64,000 nucleotides of DNA from Heterobilharzia americana (GCA_944470555.2 OX104127.1:137782786-137846785), one strand, 5' to 3'. Shown: positions 35,621-47,905, counted from the stretch's first letter. Notes: generated by a model not told the origin, from the letters alone. Numbers and translations are program-made.

Positions 35621-36347
35621 TAACTTAATGATTTACTCTTAAACTTGTTTGATGACATCAGCTTTTGACCAAACCCTTTTCCCTCCTCACATAATTTTGC
35701 TAATCGTTCCACCAACTGAGTTCAACTCATTATATCATTGGACGATTTGTCTGCTCTTCATCATCATCATCAAATAGCCAACTTACTAGTCTCCTTACTA
35801 CTATTCAAATTCTTTTCTCAAACTCTCTACATACGTATGAATGAAACTTCTTAGTTTGTCTTGCCAGCTCTGTCTCCATGTTTATATTCTTTGTTAAGGC
35901 ATGTTGTTATTTTTTAACTAACTTCATGTAACTAAAAGAACCTATGTTTTAATCCTTTGTAATATGATATTTAAATGTTTTTAGGTTGTAAGCAGCTGAT
36001 GAGAGATGGGTGAAATGAAATGGTACCATGTTATTCCGCTGCAACCATTGTTCTTCTTCTATTCTTTGTGTAAATGAAAAGCTTACAATTAAATACTGTC
36101 AGGGAATTGCGCAACACTGTGAAATACCTGTTGAAGACTTTTCATTTCAACATGAATCATCAGTGGGTATCAACTTGTGTTTTAAATGAAACACTTAAAT
36201 ATTTCCCATACACCACTTAACCCTGACTACAAATATGTCTACATACTGAGATCTATGCTGTAAATCCAAATTGCACATCACAACTATATAAAACCACACC
36301 GGTTCAGTTATTCCAATCATGGGAGAGGAGAATAGCATAAAGGAAAG
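35621..36347. other. Non-coding, nothing recognised
   Basis: Contains a (CAT)n stretch at 35758-35772. No gene. Confidence 0.45.
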
Positions 36348-36824
36348 CATTCAACAGACTGATTCATGTTTCCTACTTCTGTCAATTTACATTGTAGCGC
36401 AACCTCCATCCAATGTCGTCTTTGAGTAACCGTCTTCACGTTTGACTTGTTTGGGCCCACTAACCAAAACTTCTCATTGGAACTTTAGAAGTCACCTCTC
36501 GAAGCTAGTCACCAATGAGTGAGAAGTCGTGACCAGTGGAGTCAACCAAGTCGAACACGGTGACAGGAAGTAAACGATGACGTTAGGTGTAGGTTGTGCT
36601 ATGTCGTGAACTGACAGAAGTTGGAAATTTGGACTGTTGGATTCCTATCCAGTGGGTGAATGCTAACTTGCTGGCGGCGGAATTCGAAGGTCTTGTGTAC
36701 GATTCTTGATAAGATCATGGTTGCGTACTGCTTAGGAGTCCCACACTAGGACGAAACAGTTGTTCAGTGCTTCCACGTTTGTAATAGTTCTCCAACTGAT
36801 CTTAGTCCATAATGAATTCAAGTC
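36348..36824 (-). repeat. Palindromic tRNA-like repeat, long copy
   Basis: The reverse complement of 36380-36640 matches 18990-19290 closely over about 260 bases (cgtttacttcctgtcaccgt, gttcgacttggttgactcca, ggtgactagcttcgagaggt). The right end ttctccaactgatcttagtc cataatgaatt is the terminal inverted repeat; the left terminus is incomplete. Confidence 0.78.
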
Positions 36825-37274
36825 TGAAAATCATTATCAGCCTAAGTGAAGGTTATATTTACATTATGATTATACACTTCAAATTTTATCTACCATAGAA
36901 TTATAGTGATCACAACACTCAGTAAATAGTAAATTTTAAATTATACCTAAATTGCCTGCATGGAAAACAAATTTTATTTCAAACTGACTATTTTGTTAGA
37001 CATAGTGATTAGAATGAAGGTTTTACTGTCTAGCGTGTCATACTACCGATCATAAAATTAAAAATTAACGCATAATTTGAATAGAGTTTCATTCTTTCAG
37101 ACTGAGTATTGATTTCAATTTGTCTATTTCATAGGATGGTATGTATATTCAACTTGAAAAACAAAATCTACATTCATTTATAAATCTTCACTTAAACGGA
37201 ATAAGTATATTTTTGGCCTGATGAAGTCGATTCAAGAAGTGATAATCAAGGTTAATAAATTAGTTTAGGTATTA

Positions 37275-37440
37275 TTAATGAATAGTGATTAGTAGTGGAA
37301 TTCATGATGAGCATTTCATCCTATTTAGGGCTTGTAAGTTGAATGCGCTACCCTCCTGGTGAGTGACGTTGTTCCCACTCTGCCTTGAACTCAAGACCAA
37401 TCACTTAAAACACCAGAGCACTTCCCACTTAGCCTATGAG
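37275..37440 (-). repeat. Hammerhead SINE, minus strand, degenerate
   Basis: The reverse complement of 37290-37345 reads ttcaacttacaagccctaaa, taggatgaaatgctcatc, atgaattccactac. GAAA is kept, CTGATGA is lost. The tRNA-like head is in 37430-37355 (gaactcaagaccaatcactt). Confidence 0.72.
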
Positions 37441-38007
37441 TCACTATAGACACTGTAATTTTGTCACTCAAAGGCTTAAAAAACATATAAAGAGGATAAT
37501 ATGAACAAATTTTCTTTTTCAGACAAGAAAGGATGCACTTTCTATTATAGAGAAAAAACATTTCCATAATATATTACTCCCAAGGTACATTAGAAAAAGT
37601 ATATGCTTACACAAGAACCCTTTTACTTCACTTGTCATACATACATATACATTAAGTACCAGAGAGTAAACCAGAAAATGCTAGACAAACAGAAGGTCGT
37701 TGCTAAGCAACCAAAACCAACGGTCTGTTAAAACATTCATTGGAGATGTATAACAATAAATTCTCCATAAGAAGTAGTAGTAACAATGAAGTATATACAT
37801 ATAGAAACTGATACAGCAAACCAGTTTTATTCTTGCATAAACAGACAGCGATTTCCCCTATAAAAGTAAAATAGAAAGTACTTTTATCTGTTTTGGTAGT
37901 AATTCCCGTTTTTAATGCTTCAGCTTGTGTTATCTTGTTCTATGCCTAGGGTATCGATTCATGTTTAGGTTTTACGGAACAAAAGATAGCAATAGTTGAT
38001 GAGATAA

Positions 38008-38224
38008 TATTCATCATGAACTGACATCAGTTGGAGAACCATTGAAAACCTGAGAGGACTAGACAGCTGTTTCATTCTTGTATAGTACATCTCACCAGTA
38101 CGCACCCACTACCTGGCTGGGGATCGAACTCGCAACCTCTAGGTCTCACGGGGAATGCGTTAATCATTCAGCCACAGAGTCGAAGTTTAATGGTTCTCCA
38201 AATAATTTCAGTCCATCACGAATA
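38008..38224 (+). repeat. Compact palindromic tRNA-like repeat with both termini
   Basis: tattcatcatgaactgacat cagttggagaaccatt at the left mirrors aatggttctccaaataattt cagtccatcacgaata at the right, about 36 bases with few mismatches. Inside, on the minus strand, is one tRNA-like unit (A-box-like tgtggctgaatgattaacgc, B-box-like gcgagttcgatcccc). At about 217 bases it is the simplest complete member. Confidence 0.8.
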
Positions 38225-39439
38225 CTACCTGGGAAATAAAAATACACATCAACTTCAAATTAAAATGTTTGATGAATGTAGATTGTACGACTGAAAGCTG
38301 ATTGTATTGATGAAGATGCATTTATGCCTTACGTTCACTTTAGTTATATGCCAGGTGGTTTTTCACTTCATCATCTCTTCTGTTTGTCGCACCCTTCTCT
38401 ACAACATGTAATCATGCTACTTTTCATTTATTTACATATAATTATTTTATCTTCCAGCTTGCTGTGCTGATCTGAGGTTGTAACAGTTAGAACTGTTGTG
38501 CAATAAGTTCACCTTCTACAATGATAACCGCTTTTTTAATGCTTTTTTGTCTAGTTATTCAAAGATTATGTGAATTTTCCCCCCGTACTCTTCATATTCA
38601 TGTAGCTGAGCTGTGGTTAGTTTTACTTCCTGAGTAGAATGTTACCACCTAGGTTTGTTTATAACTTGGATCTACTATTAAAACGAATGAAACTATCAAG
38701 GCAGTTAGTCGAAAGAGTGAAGTATTACATTCTATAGGCTAACAGTACTCACTGATATGCATAATGACTTATAAATGATGATCATTTTGTTCCAAAAATG
38801 GTAATTAAGGTAACTGATTTATTTTATCAGTTCAGTGATTCATTCTGATTGCAGATGAATCTTGTTGAAAGCAAAATTCATTGTTGAGGTGATACTTTTC
38901 ACTGTAATATATATGTCCATTTACCTGTCTATTATATCAGTAAATAAAAGTGGAATATTTCTGAAAAGGATGTTCTTCCACAGCTGCTTAGGTATTAGTA
39001 TACGAAACATTACAGAAAATCAATGAACAGTTATGTGTACAGTTCTCAACTTATCAGTCTACATAAAATCTGATTTACAACTTAAACAATCTTCAAATTA
39101 TGAGCAATGTTCAATGTTCAGTTGAATACATAACAGCATGTTACAAGCACAAACAGATGATGTTTTATGAATACGTCCAGAACTTCTAGACGTTTTTCAG
39201 CTTTGAAAAAATGAAATTTATGTTGGAGAGAAATTCAGGTTGGAAATGGTACAGAATATTTGTGGCTCAGGTAGATGGGCTTGGTTGCATTGTAATCTGT
39301 GAGCTCGGTCGTTTAATCGTGGGGCTTTCATCGTCACATCATCAGCACTAACTTCAGCGTGAAGTGAGCTGTCAATATCTCTCCGTGGGTAATTTAGTAG
39401 CTTGCTCTGACGAAGCGGTCTGTGATTAGTTTTCTTTTT
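38225..39439. other. Non-coding, nothing recognised
   Basis: No gene. 39240-39440 may already belong to PLE 3' flank, but I cannot align it. Confidence 0.45.
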
Positions 39440-40135
39440 ATTGAGGTGTCATTCACTGCATAGATTTTCCTGTTGGCTGTCGCTCTACTTGACCTTTGAC
39501 CTTTCTGTCGTCTATCATTTTTCTCACTGGTTGATAGGTTGAGTCAACGCCTATACATCTATTGACTGCTGACCGACCTGAATGCCAAGCTTTTAGGAAT
39601 TGTTGGATATTCTTTGCGTTTCCTCTTTCCGTCCAAAATTTCTACATTGTCAAAATCGAATTCATGTCCATAATTACCCACGTGTATTGAAATGAGTCAC
39701 GAAATGTCGTGACGTTGAATGACCAGATGATGCTCATGTAAACGAAGACGGAGTAGGCGACCACTTTGTCCAATGTAGCACTGAATACAGTTATTGCAGT
39801 TGATTTTATAAGTGATATTTGGTTTGTCTTCTGTGGTTGTTGCGTCCTTTGATCTACATAATAGGGTTTGGAGGGAATTTGTTGGTTTATGAGCCACACC
39901 AATTCCAAGGGGTTTCAGTAATCTTGTTGTGATTTTTGATATACTCTTGATATTCGGTAGGATGATTTTTGTCGATGACTTTGTAGTTGATGATGTGAGG
40001 GATCAGTATCTTCCGACAAAGTTTGGCGGGTAGCCGTTCTTCTTTTGGATGGACACCAAGTAATTTTCTTCGTTTCTCCGTGAAGTTGTTGTGCTGCAGC
40101 GTAGTCTCGCTCGTTAGAACAGCGTATGCATGCAA
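39440..40135 (-). pseudogene. Penelope-like GIY-YIG endonuclease, third subfamily
   Basis: The minus strand gives NFTEKRRKLLGVHPKEERLP (40075 down) with LIPHIINYKVIDKNHP, then AHKPTNSLQTLLCRSKDATT, ITYKINCNNCIQCYIGQSGR (about 39815-39760) and LLRLRLHEHHLVIQRHD, the GIY-YIG core with its conserved second-helix arginine and glutamate. Past a stop it continues GHEFDFDNVEILDGKR (about 39670-39625), containing the downstream acidic residue, and MIDDRK-like tail residues. The GIY-YIG half is quite complete, but stops at the HDIS position and later make it a pseudogene. It sits only 15 bases from the RTE copy on the other strand. Confidence 0.83.
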
Positions 40136-40149
40136 ATAATTTTGTGCAT

Positions 40150-41665
40150 TGTTAGGTTATTGTTATTGTAGTTGAACCTAGCCTAGTTTACTAGTTCACT
40201 AGTGGAAACAAGGAAAACGATGGGCTGACCACTCCAAAAACTCTTAAATCGGCCACCACCGCCACCTGCAACTCGTCCAGAAATGCCATCAGCAACCGCA
40301 AAACTACCAATGAACGCAAACCTTCCAACAAAAGCAGAAGTCCTGAACGCCGTAAAGTTGCTGAAAGCTGGCAAAGTAGCAGGGCTGGATGGAATTTATC
40401 CAGAAGCACTGAAAGCAGAAGCAGAGACAACAGCAGACACGCTTACACCACTGTTGGAGAAGGTTTAAAGGGAAGGAAAGGTACCTGCAGATTGGATAAA
40501 AGGGCTACCTTGTCAATTTTCAAAGAAGAACGGCCTAAGTCTTCGCAAGAACTAGAATTGGCGCGGAATCATGCTCTACTGCTGTCCACTTCAAGCAAAA
40601 TATTATGCCACATCCTACTAGAAGGACCAAACAAAAATATACTCTGTATTCAAAATTACGGCAGGAACAAGCTGGCTGGCTTCAGGAGGTACAACTCATG
40701 TGCGGACCAAATTGTAACGCTACGCATCATCAAAGAACAGAACGCAGAATGACAGTCAACTCTCTATCTCGACTTCATCGACAGCATCAACCGAGAGGTA
40801 ATTTGCAGGCAGCTGCTCTAACACTACGGTTTTAGTGCTACAAACCTTTATTAACCTCATCCAAAAGCTACATGATGATGATGATACATGCCAAGTGATT
40901 CACAATGGAAAGCTCAGCGACACCTTTGAGGTGAAGACAGAATGTTCTTAATTTTGGTCGACTAGACTGGATCATACCACAAACTGTGAAGAGTGAGAAG
41001 ACGGGCATATGCTGTTTGACCGATGAAAAGACCCTACGAGATTTGGATTTCGCCAACCATGATGATTTGTGTCTAATGTCTTGTCGCACAAACTCGAAGA
41101 TATACAGGCAAAAACCAACAAGTTGACAGAAGAGGCGAAGCAGGGCAGCGAAGACGAGACTTCAAGTGAATGTAGAAAAGACAGAGGTGTTGAAGTTACT
41201 TAACAAACAACAACAACAATCTCCAATCACCATCAACTGGAGAGATCTAAAGGAATTAGTCTCTTTAACCCACCTACGTTGAGCAGCATCCTTTCAACTA
41301 CAGGTGGCAAAGATGAGACGTCAAAGCCAGTCAGGATCGGAAAGACAGCAAGACATGCCTTCACTAACCTGAAATCAGTGTGAAGATCTACTGTACTCAG
41401 CATAAAGCGTGAACAACATCCGGATTTTCAACACTAATTCAGTCATGTCAGTGCTTCTATGTGATGGTTGAGAGGCTTGGAGCGTTACGAAAAGAATCTC
41501 CAACATGCATGCATACAACAACAGTTGCCGCATACACTGACTGGATACTGAAGATCAGATGGATGGCAAGAAAGAATCAGCAGCAAGGAGTTCTGCTCTG
41601 ACAACGAACCAACCAAGAACCTATCGCCCAACAAATATGCAGAAGAAAGTGGAGATGCCTGGAAT
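40150..41665 (+). pseudogene. RTE-type LINE copy 2, 5'-truncated and frameshifted
   Basis: Opens in the segment before the RT (PTKAEVLNAVKLLKAGKVAG then LDGIYPEALKAEAE, 40330-40425, equivalent to K..GKAPGPDGIPPEALKA). It continues SSKILCHILLEGPNKN, CADQIVTLRIIKEQNAE, VIHNGKLSDTFEVKTE (40895-40945), DLDFANHDDLCLMSCR (41040-41088), HKLEDIQAKTNKLTEEAKQG, VRIGKTARHAFTNLKSV, and NEPTKNLSPNKYAEESGD near 41650. The last C-terminal portion (GKRRVGRPR) is missing, so it is also 3'-incomplete. RT motif A is lost. Clearly the same family as 6125-7625. Confidence 0.87.
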
Positions 41666-43033
41666 CGGGAACGATAGTGGCATTCGGGACCAAATGTATC
41701 TTGCTTTTGAGAGGTATACTGCATCCATCTCTTGCGAGTGATTCAACCACAGTGACTACAAAAATTAGGAATCTAAACTCACCCCACCTTTCGACTTCAA
41801 CAAAGTCATCACTAATTAACGGTGCTGTGTTGAGCTTCTTCACGTTGACGTCGTGATACGTGACTAAGGAGCTGATCAATGCCGCCAAGGAAATCTTAAT
41901 TACCCCCCCCCCCCCCCAAATAACACTTCTATCCAGTCTGCCTTTGTCTTCTTACTTTCTACATTGCCTGGAGCAGCCGGTGGGATCTTGAATATGTAAT
42001 TTACACAATAGTGAGACAAACAAAAAAGGAAACAAATATGCGTGGTGGTACCTTCGAAACCACTGACTCTGCTCTGCAAAGCGTCATGTTTCTCATAAGA
42101 TGACCATTGTTGCTATTGAACTAATTCAGATAAAATGTCGATTTAACTTATCTTTTAAGGCATTCACTTATTTCACCCTTGTTAGTGAAGTTATTCGAAG
42201 ATAAACATGTGAAGTCCCCGAATAAGCACTGTATATTTTTTTTATATATGCATATATAATCAATTTACGTTGTAGGGAAATTTCCAGTCACATTGATTGA
42301 CTCTCGTTGATGGAGTTAATTTTACACAGCACACTAGTATGTATCCCCAGATCAACCCACTCCCACCCCCTGTTATTTCCTAAAATGCCCACCGATTTTA
42401 TTCGACAGTTAAAATAGACACAAGGATACCATGTAACTATTGAATCCTGATAATATAAAGACACAAAGATATGATTCCTGCAGTATAGACTTATAGAATA
42501 ACCAAATGTTTGAGCATATTATAAAGTTTAGTGCTTGTGTCCAGTTGTTTATGTCTGTCCGTCTATCGATCTCTCATCCCACTGAACAACCTATCTCATA
42601 GATATATATGTATACTCACACACCCATAACTTGTTGTCTATCAGAAACCTAGATGAGAGTTATTTTCGTCAATGAGTAGTCCTCATATAAATGGATTAAA
42701 AATTGAATAAAAACAGAGAGAAAAGAAAGCGAGAAATTAGAAACAAAAATATGGATTATTGATGCTAGAGTGGTTATCTCTTAATTCGACCCCTTTTCCA
42801 CCGTCAACATGAAAATGCTCCATCCATCAGGATGTCAATTCCGCCAAAGTGCAATTTACTCATGAATGTTAACTTATGTTATTTGCGTGTAACAAGTATG
42901 TTAGATGAGTACTACAAAACTTGCTTATGATAACATGGAGAACTTTACTATGTGTTCATAATTTTCTACTGTATGAAAACCCTGTGAACGCACGTGTGTT
43001 ACATAATCTGAACCTAATTATCTCTTCTTCATA
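41666..43033. other. Upstream flank of the channel exon, non-coding
   Basis: No repeat cross-match. A TATA-rich stretch occurs at 42235-42260, but I cannot assign a promoter. The pyrimidine tract tctcttcttc directly before 43034 could be part of a splice acceptor ending at the AG at 43041-43043, in which case the exon would not be the first. Confidence 0.45.
41903..41917. repeat. Poly(C) run of 15
   Basis: Uninterrupted cytosines in an AT-rich region; the true length is prone to sequencing error. Confidence 0.9.
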
Positions 43034-43284
43034 ATGACATCAGTAAACAATGCTATGAATATTCATGATATCACGAGTGATGATATACATTTTCATTCAA
43101 AACACCAATTAAGTATTGATGAGAAATTTCATCGAGATCCTAAATATGAAACAATTAATCAGTTAGCTAAAGAAACCTTGAACATTGATCTACCTGAATC
43201 ACAAAGTTCAACAAATCGTGCATTATTTGTATTTTCTAAAAAGAATCTGATTCGTAAAGCAGCGCGCAGTATAATTGAATGGGG
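43034..43284 (+). CDS. N-terminal exon of a voltage-gated calcium channel alpha-1 subunit
   Basis: Encodes 83 residues plus GG of the next codon. Residues 1-61 are hydrophilic, His/Asp/Ser-rich and unlike any domain I know: the cytoplasmic N-terminus. Residues 63-83 (ALFVFSKKNLIRKAARSII, then EW) fit the conserved motif just before helix S1 of domain I in Cav1/Cav2 channels, such as SLFIFSEDNxxRKYAKxIIEWPPFEY. The exon stops right after EW, where vertebrate Cav2 exon 1 also stops, as far as I recall in the same codon phase (two bases). The start ATG at 43034 is preceded by an in-frame TAA at 43004-43006. An in-frame ATG at residue 8 is an alternative. Expected role: pore-forming subunit of a plasma-membrane high-voltage-activated Ca2+ channel. 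A Cav1 versus Cav2 decision needs the rest of the gene. The other 20+ exons lie beyond the window. Confidence 0.8.
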
Positions 43285-43294
43285 ATATCCTTTT
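43285..43294 (+). promoter_or_regulatory. U12-type (AT-AC) splice donor
   Basis: Sequence ATATCCTTTT, identical to the minor-spliceosome donor consensus (A/G)TATCCTTT. It lies exactly where the channel homology ends. No GT occurs between the EW codons and the in-frame stop at 43298-43300. U12-type introns are established in vertebrate voltage-gated Na+ and Ca2+ channel genes. The matching branch site (TCCTTAAC-like) and AC acceptor must be beyond the window. Confidence 0.78.
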
Positions 43295-46200
43295 AATTGA
43301 TCCACATTAATAACTGGAAACGGGTTTGAATTTTACCTAATCATAATATTTTTAGACGTATGTATGACATTTTTAAAAAAAGGTTTATTATTTTAATCCG
43401 GAAATTAAAAGCTTACTTGGGCCATCGCTGTCAGTACGGAACTGACTGTGTAACAGTGTGTGTAACGACATCATATGAAATGAGGATACTAAATAAAGGT
43501 TATCACAGTACACAATACCGTTTATTCACTTAAATGGAACCTGACGACTTACTGTTTTGAAATTCCATACAGAGTAATTAGTTATGAAAAATAGTCTGGA
43601 TATTAATCGATTCTCCAATTTTAGGGGGAACAAATTTTCTTCAAGAAGACAAGATTAGATGAAATTAAAGTTTTGCAACACAAATGGACGCAAAGTCCTA
43701 TGAAAAATCCTTTTTAGAAGTTTGCTTTAAGTAATAGCTGGTAACCTATTAGTCACTGTGGTTATAAAAAATATATTTCGATGCGTAGAAAGAAGTTAAA
43801 CAGTATCTAGTGGAGTTAAACTGAAATTTGACAGTAAAACTGTTGAAATAATTTTTATCAACAAGTGAATCTCGATAAAAGTTCATATCTACGAAACATG
43901 GAGTTAAAAACTGTGTGATTCTTAGGTTGGACATCACAGCAAATACTGCTGATTTATAGGTTGTATTACTTCGCATTCTGTTTGTGGCTTAGACTGGTGT
44001 TTTATAATGTCTGTTCGAATATGAAGCTCACTGATACGGTAGAAGATATTTTATTCCATATTACCAACTAACTCCTTCAGTACACAGGTAAGAATCAGTG
44101 TGGATTATGGGCTTCTAAATCATGGCATTACTAATCTGCTTGTTTAATATTATCCTGCTGGCTGACGACCAGTGGTAAATTCATCGGCATTTACCACCTC
44201 TTCTCAATGATAATATTTCTGATAACTTTGTTTCAGTTTGACTAGCGAATACCATGACTTAGAATTTAGAATTCTCTTACTTGAGTGATACTACAGATTG
44301 CCTGTCAGCATAGCATGCTCTCTTTGGTTCTCAACTAGTGTGTTTCAGCTTAATTTGTATTGAAATATACAGGAACACTGTTTTGTGATAGTGTCAGTAG
44401 CCAATGAACGACGCTTTATTTTTTTAAACTGTACTGCAATTCCTACTGGACGCTTGTCACTACGGTCACTATTCCTTTGAACACTATTACTCATTGAGAA
44501 AGTTATTAATAGAATTATTACCACCCTCTTTTGGAGCAGAGAGGAACTTTCTTGCAGTACGAAATAGCTGCTCAAATTAAAAACTAGCTGACTGATTTAG
44601 AAAATGAACTAGTGATTATTTTTATATGTATAAAACTATGTACACCAATAAGTTTAACTTAAATGAGGAAGAAATTAGTGTTTATTCCAAAGTTAACATT
44701 AGTACAGAGTTGAGTCGAAAGCATTAGCTTTCGAAAAACTACACTGCATTTGATTGTTAGTCATGAGTATTATTCTAATCGAGTTGTTTTAAAAAGCAAT
44801 ATACAGAACGCATAGGTCTGATAGCGAACGTAATGAAGTTGAAAAATTGGTAGTCAGTTTACCGATTATTGTCTGCTGTCTTTAGTTTTCTTAAAGCGAG
44901 ATGAAGTCTAATTTTCATCTCTCAGATTTATTTGTTTCAGCTTTTCATGTGATTACTTTTTCTGACTAAGTTAAACTAAGTTTTTAAATGTTTTACGGTA
45001 TTTTAATGTTTTCTGTAATCACTTAGAATCTCTGGAAGTCATAATAAATCATATTTCTTGATAAGTGAAAGCCAACCATGATCGAGAAACTGTTTCTTCT
45101 CTGTGCATAGAATACTGCCAGTTCATGATGTCTTTTCGACTATTAGTATGTTTTTTTTTTCTCATGATAAAATCTATTCTTTAGTTCTATCAAACTCCTT
45201 AAATGTCAAACCAATTACATTTTGCAACGTTACATTCAAAACCTATGTTTCTATCGTCAATAAAACATTTTGTGAGGGTAGGCATTTAAAGGCAATCAGT
45301 GGTTACAGTGTCCTGGAGACTAGTTCATCATGTTGTAAACTTGATCTTTAATCTTTATTGATCTCTTAGAACTTGAATTCTGCATCAGTCGCTATGCAGT
45401 GTGGTCAAACCACCACCGATATCTAAGGTTTTGTATAGTTAGTAGGAAGTAGTCAGATGCTTAATATGCTGAATCATTCATTATCAGGTATGCAGAACAA
45501 TAGGTGTCTTTGTTTCTGGGTCACTCATTCCAATGGTGAAAGGTGTAAATAATTTCAAACATTGTTTCTAAGATGAGTTTATTTGATTACCCGATTGTTA
45601 GTCTATGATTAACATGTTATCAAAGAATATTTAAAGTGCTTACAGATTACAAGGATTTCCTAAACTGTTCTAATTGTAAAGATTATTTGAATTACCAGTA
45701 CGTGGAGACGAATGCCGTCACACATTGACACCAACGAGAGATTCCATTGAAATTATGGCTCAGTGGATAGCTATTATTTCACGGTGGATACCCGCGATTT
45801 CTTTTGAGGGTGAATTTGTTTGAGAAGTAAACATTTACTACTTAAGTAATGTATATTGATATAAATGACCTCAATCTAATATGGGGTTCATTGAATTCAT
45901 CTTCACACCTGACGTTACTAACTTCATATATCAGGAATTCTCGATATTACCAACCTCTTCCGGTTTACTTACAATATGCAGACATATTAATAAGGATATG
46001 GGTAAAAACAAGCTCAAGGTTCCTCTCTTTATGTCACTGGATATTAGGAACTCGTCATTAAATCTTCCTTTAAGCATTAGACTTATTTCAAGGTCATAGT
46101 TTAAACTAGTCGATTGAAACAGTTTTATTCAAATCATTCATCTTCTTATCCTATAGTCAAACATTCTGATACATTATTTTAGCTGTCAACATTTTAAGTC

Positions 46201-46984
46201 TGTTTCAAAAGTTTTTCTTACCTTCCATCGGATTAAAGTATTTGTATAGGTACGAAATAAATTCCAAATGTTCCCATAGGAAATTCAGCGTATCGTTGAA
46301 AGTTTAACATATTCATTTCAACTTTAATATTACAGCTGAATAATATGAATATAACACTTCGATAAAGTGTTTCAGTTTACGGATGAACATTTTCTGGTTT
46401 GTCTTGTAAACGTATTTTATGTCTAGTTTTAGTCATCTCAATAGGCACGTAAAGAGATATCTTTTACAGACCGAGCTCATTTTGAATACAGACAACTTAA
46501 ATCGATTTTACTCATTAAAGAAAATTTCATCGCTGGTACGCTTAGAATGTTGTTAATAAGACAATCGAATTCTTATCACAATTCTGTGGGTTTACTGCTC
46601 ACTTGTTTAGGCAGTTGATTCTCAACTAGTGGATTACAGGTTTAACTACCGCTCCGTCTACTGAGGTTTGGGTGACCAGCTGCATGATTTGCCCCCACAT
46701 TATAAATATGGCTTATTGACTACTACACGAGCGAATCCAAAGTTGCTGATTGCGTTTTGTTTCGATATCATAATTAAAACAAAATGCTTTCATTAATTCT
46801 CATACCACGCAATGAAACATTATGAATTTCGTGTGGTACGGCGCTTAGTTCTGCAGACAGGATATAAACTACTTATCTGATTTCAAACTCACATGTTAGC
46901 AGTTAATTTATTAGTATTCGATGTATTATAAGTGGAACCCAATCGACTGAGGAAAAAATCTCAACTGTTAGATTGTTCAGTGAC

Positions 46985-47087
46985 AAAAAATGCCGTGGAG
47001 TTTCACACTAGAACAAAATAGCTGTCTAGTGGTCACAGGTTTTTTACTGATTCTCCAACTGATGTCAGTCCATGATGAATATCAACT
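46985..47087 (+). repeat. Palindromic tRNA-like repeat, right end
   Basis: cacactagaacaaaatagct, ctccaactgatgtcagtccatg and atgaata match the family right terminus very well; the left part is missing. Confidence 0.75.
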
Positions 47088-47654
47088 TGGGAACATAAAA
47101 TTGCAGTAAATGTCACATCTAGTAAACGGCAGACTTCCTTCCGATTTGGAAACTTAATTCCTATGATATCTTGGGCGACAATCATTAGTCCAAGCTACCC
47201 TGCATTTTTGAATCACGGCAACTTGTTACTAAGCTTTTTGGTTTTTTCAATATTCATAAACATTATTATTATTTTAGAATGAAAATGGTATTTCGATTTT
47301 TTAAAATAAATGCATGACCTTGTTTATTACTGTGCTTAAGTAAATGCTTTCACATATGAATCAAATTGCACATTCTCGCCAAAAATGGTATATAAATGAG
47401 ATTGTACGGTTGAGTCAATGAATTCATCGAAAATAGTCTCTGCTCTGAAACGTTTGTTTCTATTTTCTTATAGGTTCATATAGAGATTTTTCGAGAAAAC
47501 AGGTAATATCCAAATTATTCAGTGGTAGGCTTCCTGTTCTCATCACCACTCAACGATGACGACCTAAAACTCAGTAATTGCTATTCCCTTTGAAGCCTGA
47601 CAAAAGTACCTCTGCCTATTATGAAACGAAACTTCATCAAAATGATTCTAGGGA

Positions 47655-47905
47655 TACTTGTAATTTTCCGTTCCCATATAGAGCCGAATTGCTTGACCTC
47701 TATTGGCAGATGGGCTCCGATGAGGATGCCTCTATTCTGGTGACTAGCAGAGGAATCCAAGGCGCGCGTTTTGTCCTATTCGGGACTCGTCAACTGGACG
47801 GACCAGCACTTCAGTGCGGAGTGATGTTGTTCTCACGGAAGCTTGGATCAAGTACGCTTCGCTTCAAATGTCACGGCGTTATCACCTAAGTCACTGGGGC
47901 ACGAC
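47655..47905 (-). repeat. Hammerhead SINE, minus strand
   Basis: The reverse complement of 47747-47802 reads gtccagttgacgagtcccga, ataggacaaaacgcgcgcc, ttggattcctctgc. Stem II (GTCC/GGAC) is intact but CTGA reads TTGA and GAAAC reads AAAAC. The tRNA-like head follows at 47900-47815; the 3' body is 47655-47740. Confidence 0.82.

Noticed and set aside
43269..43270. GT inside the channel exon as an ordinary donor (gcgca|gtataa)
   Set aside because: Using it would cut off SIIEW, which fits the channel motif, and the ATATCCTTTT donor sits at the conserved boundary. Kept only as the alternative that cDNA could confirm.
43286..43300. Continuation of the channel ORF as GYPFN then stop
   Set aside because: The apparent PF resembles PPFEY by chance; the frame ends at once and the bases are better explained as an intron donor.
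45849..46099. Overlapping ORFs of 70 and 72 codons
   Set aside because: Two frames overlap without any recognisable domain; no channel-like S1 sequence is present.
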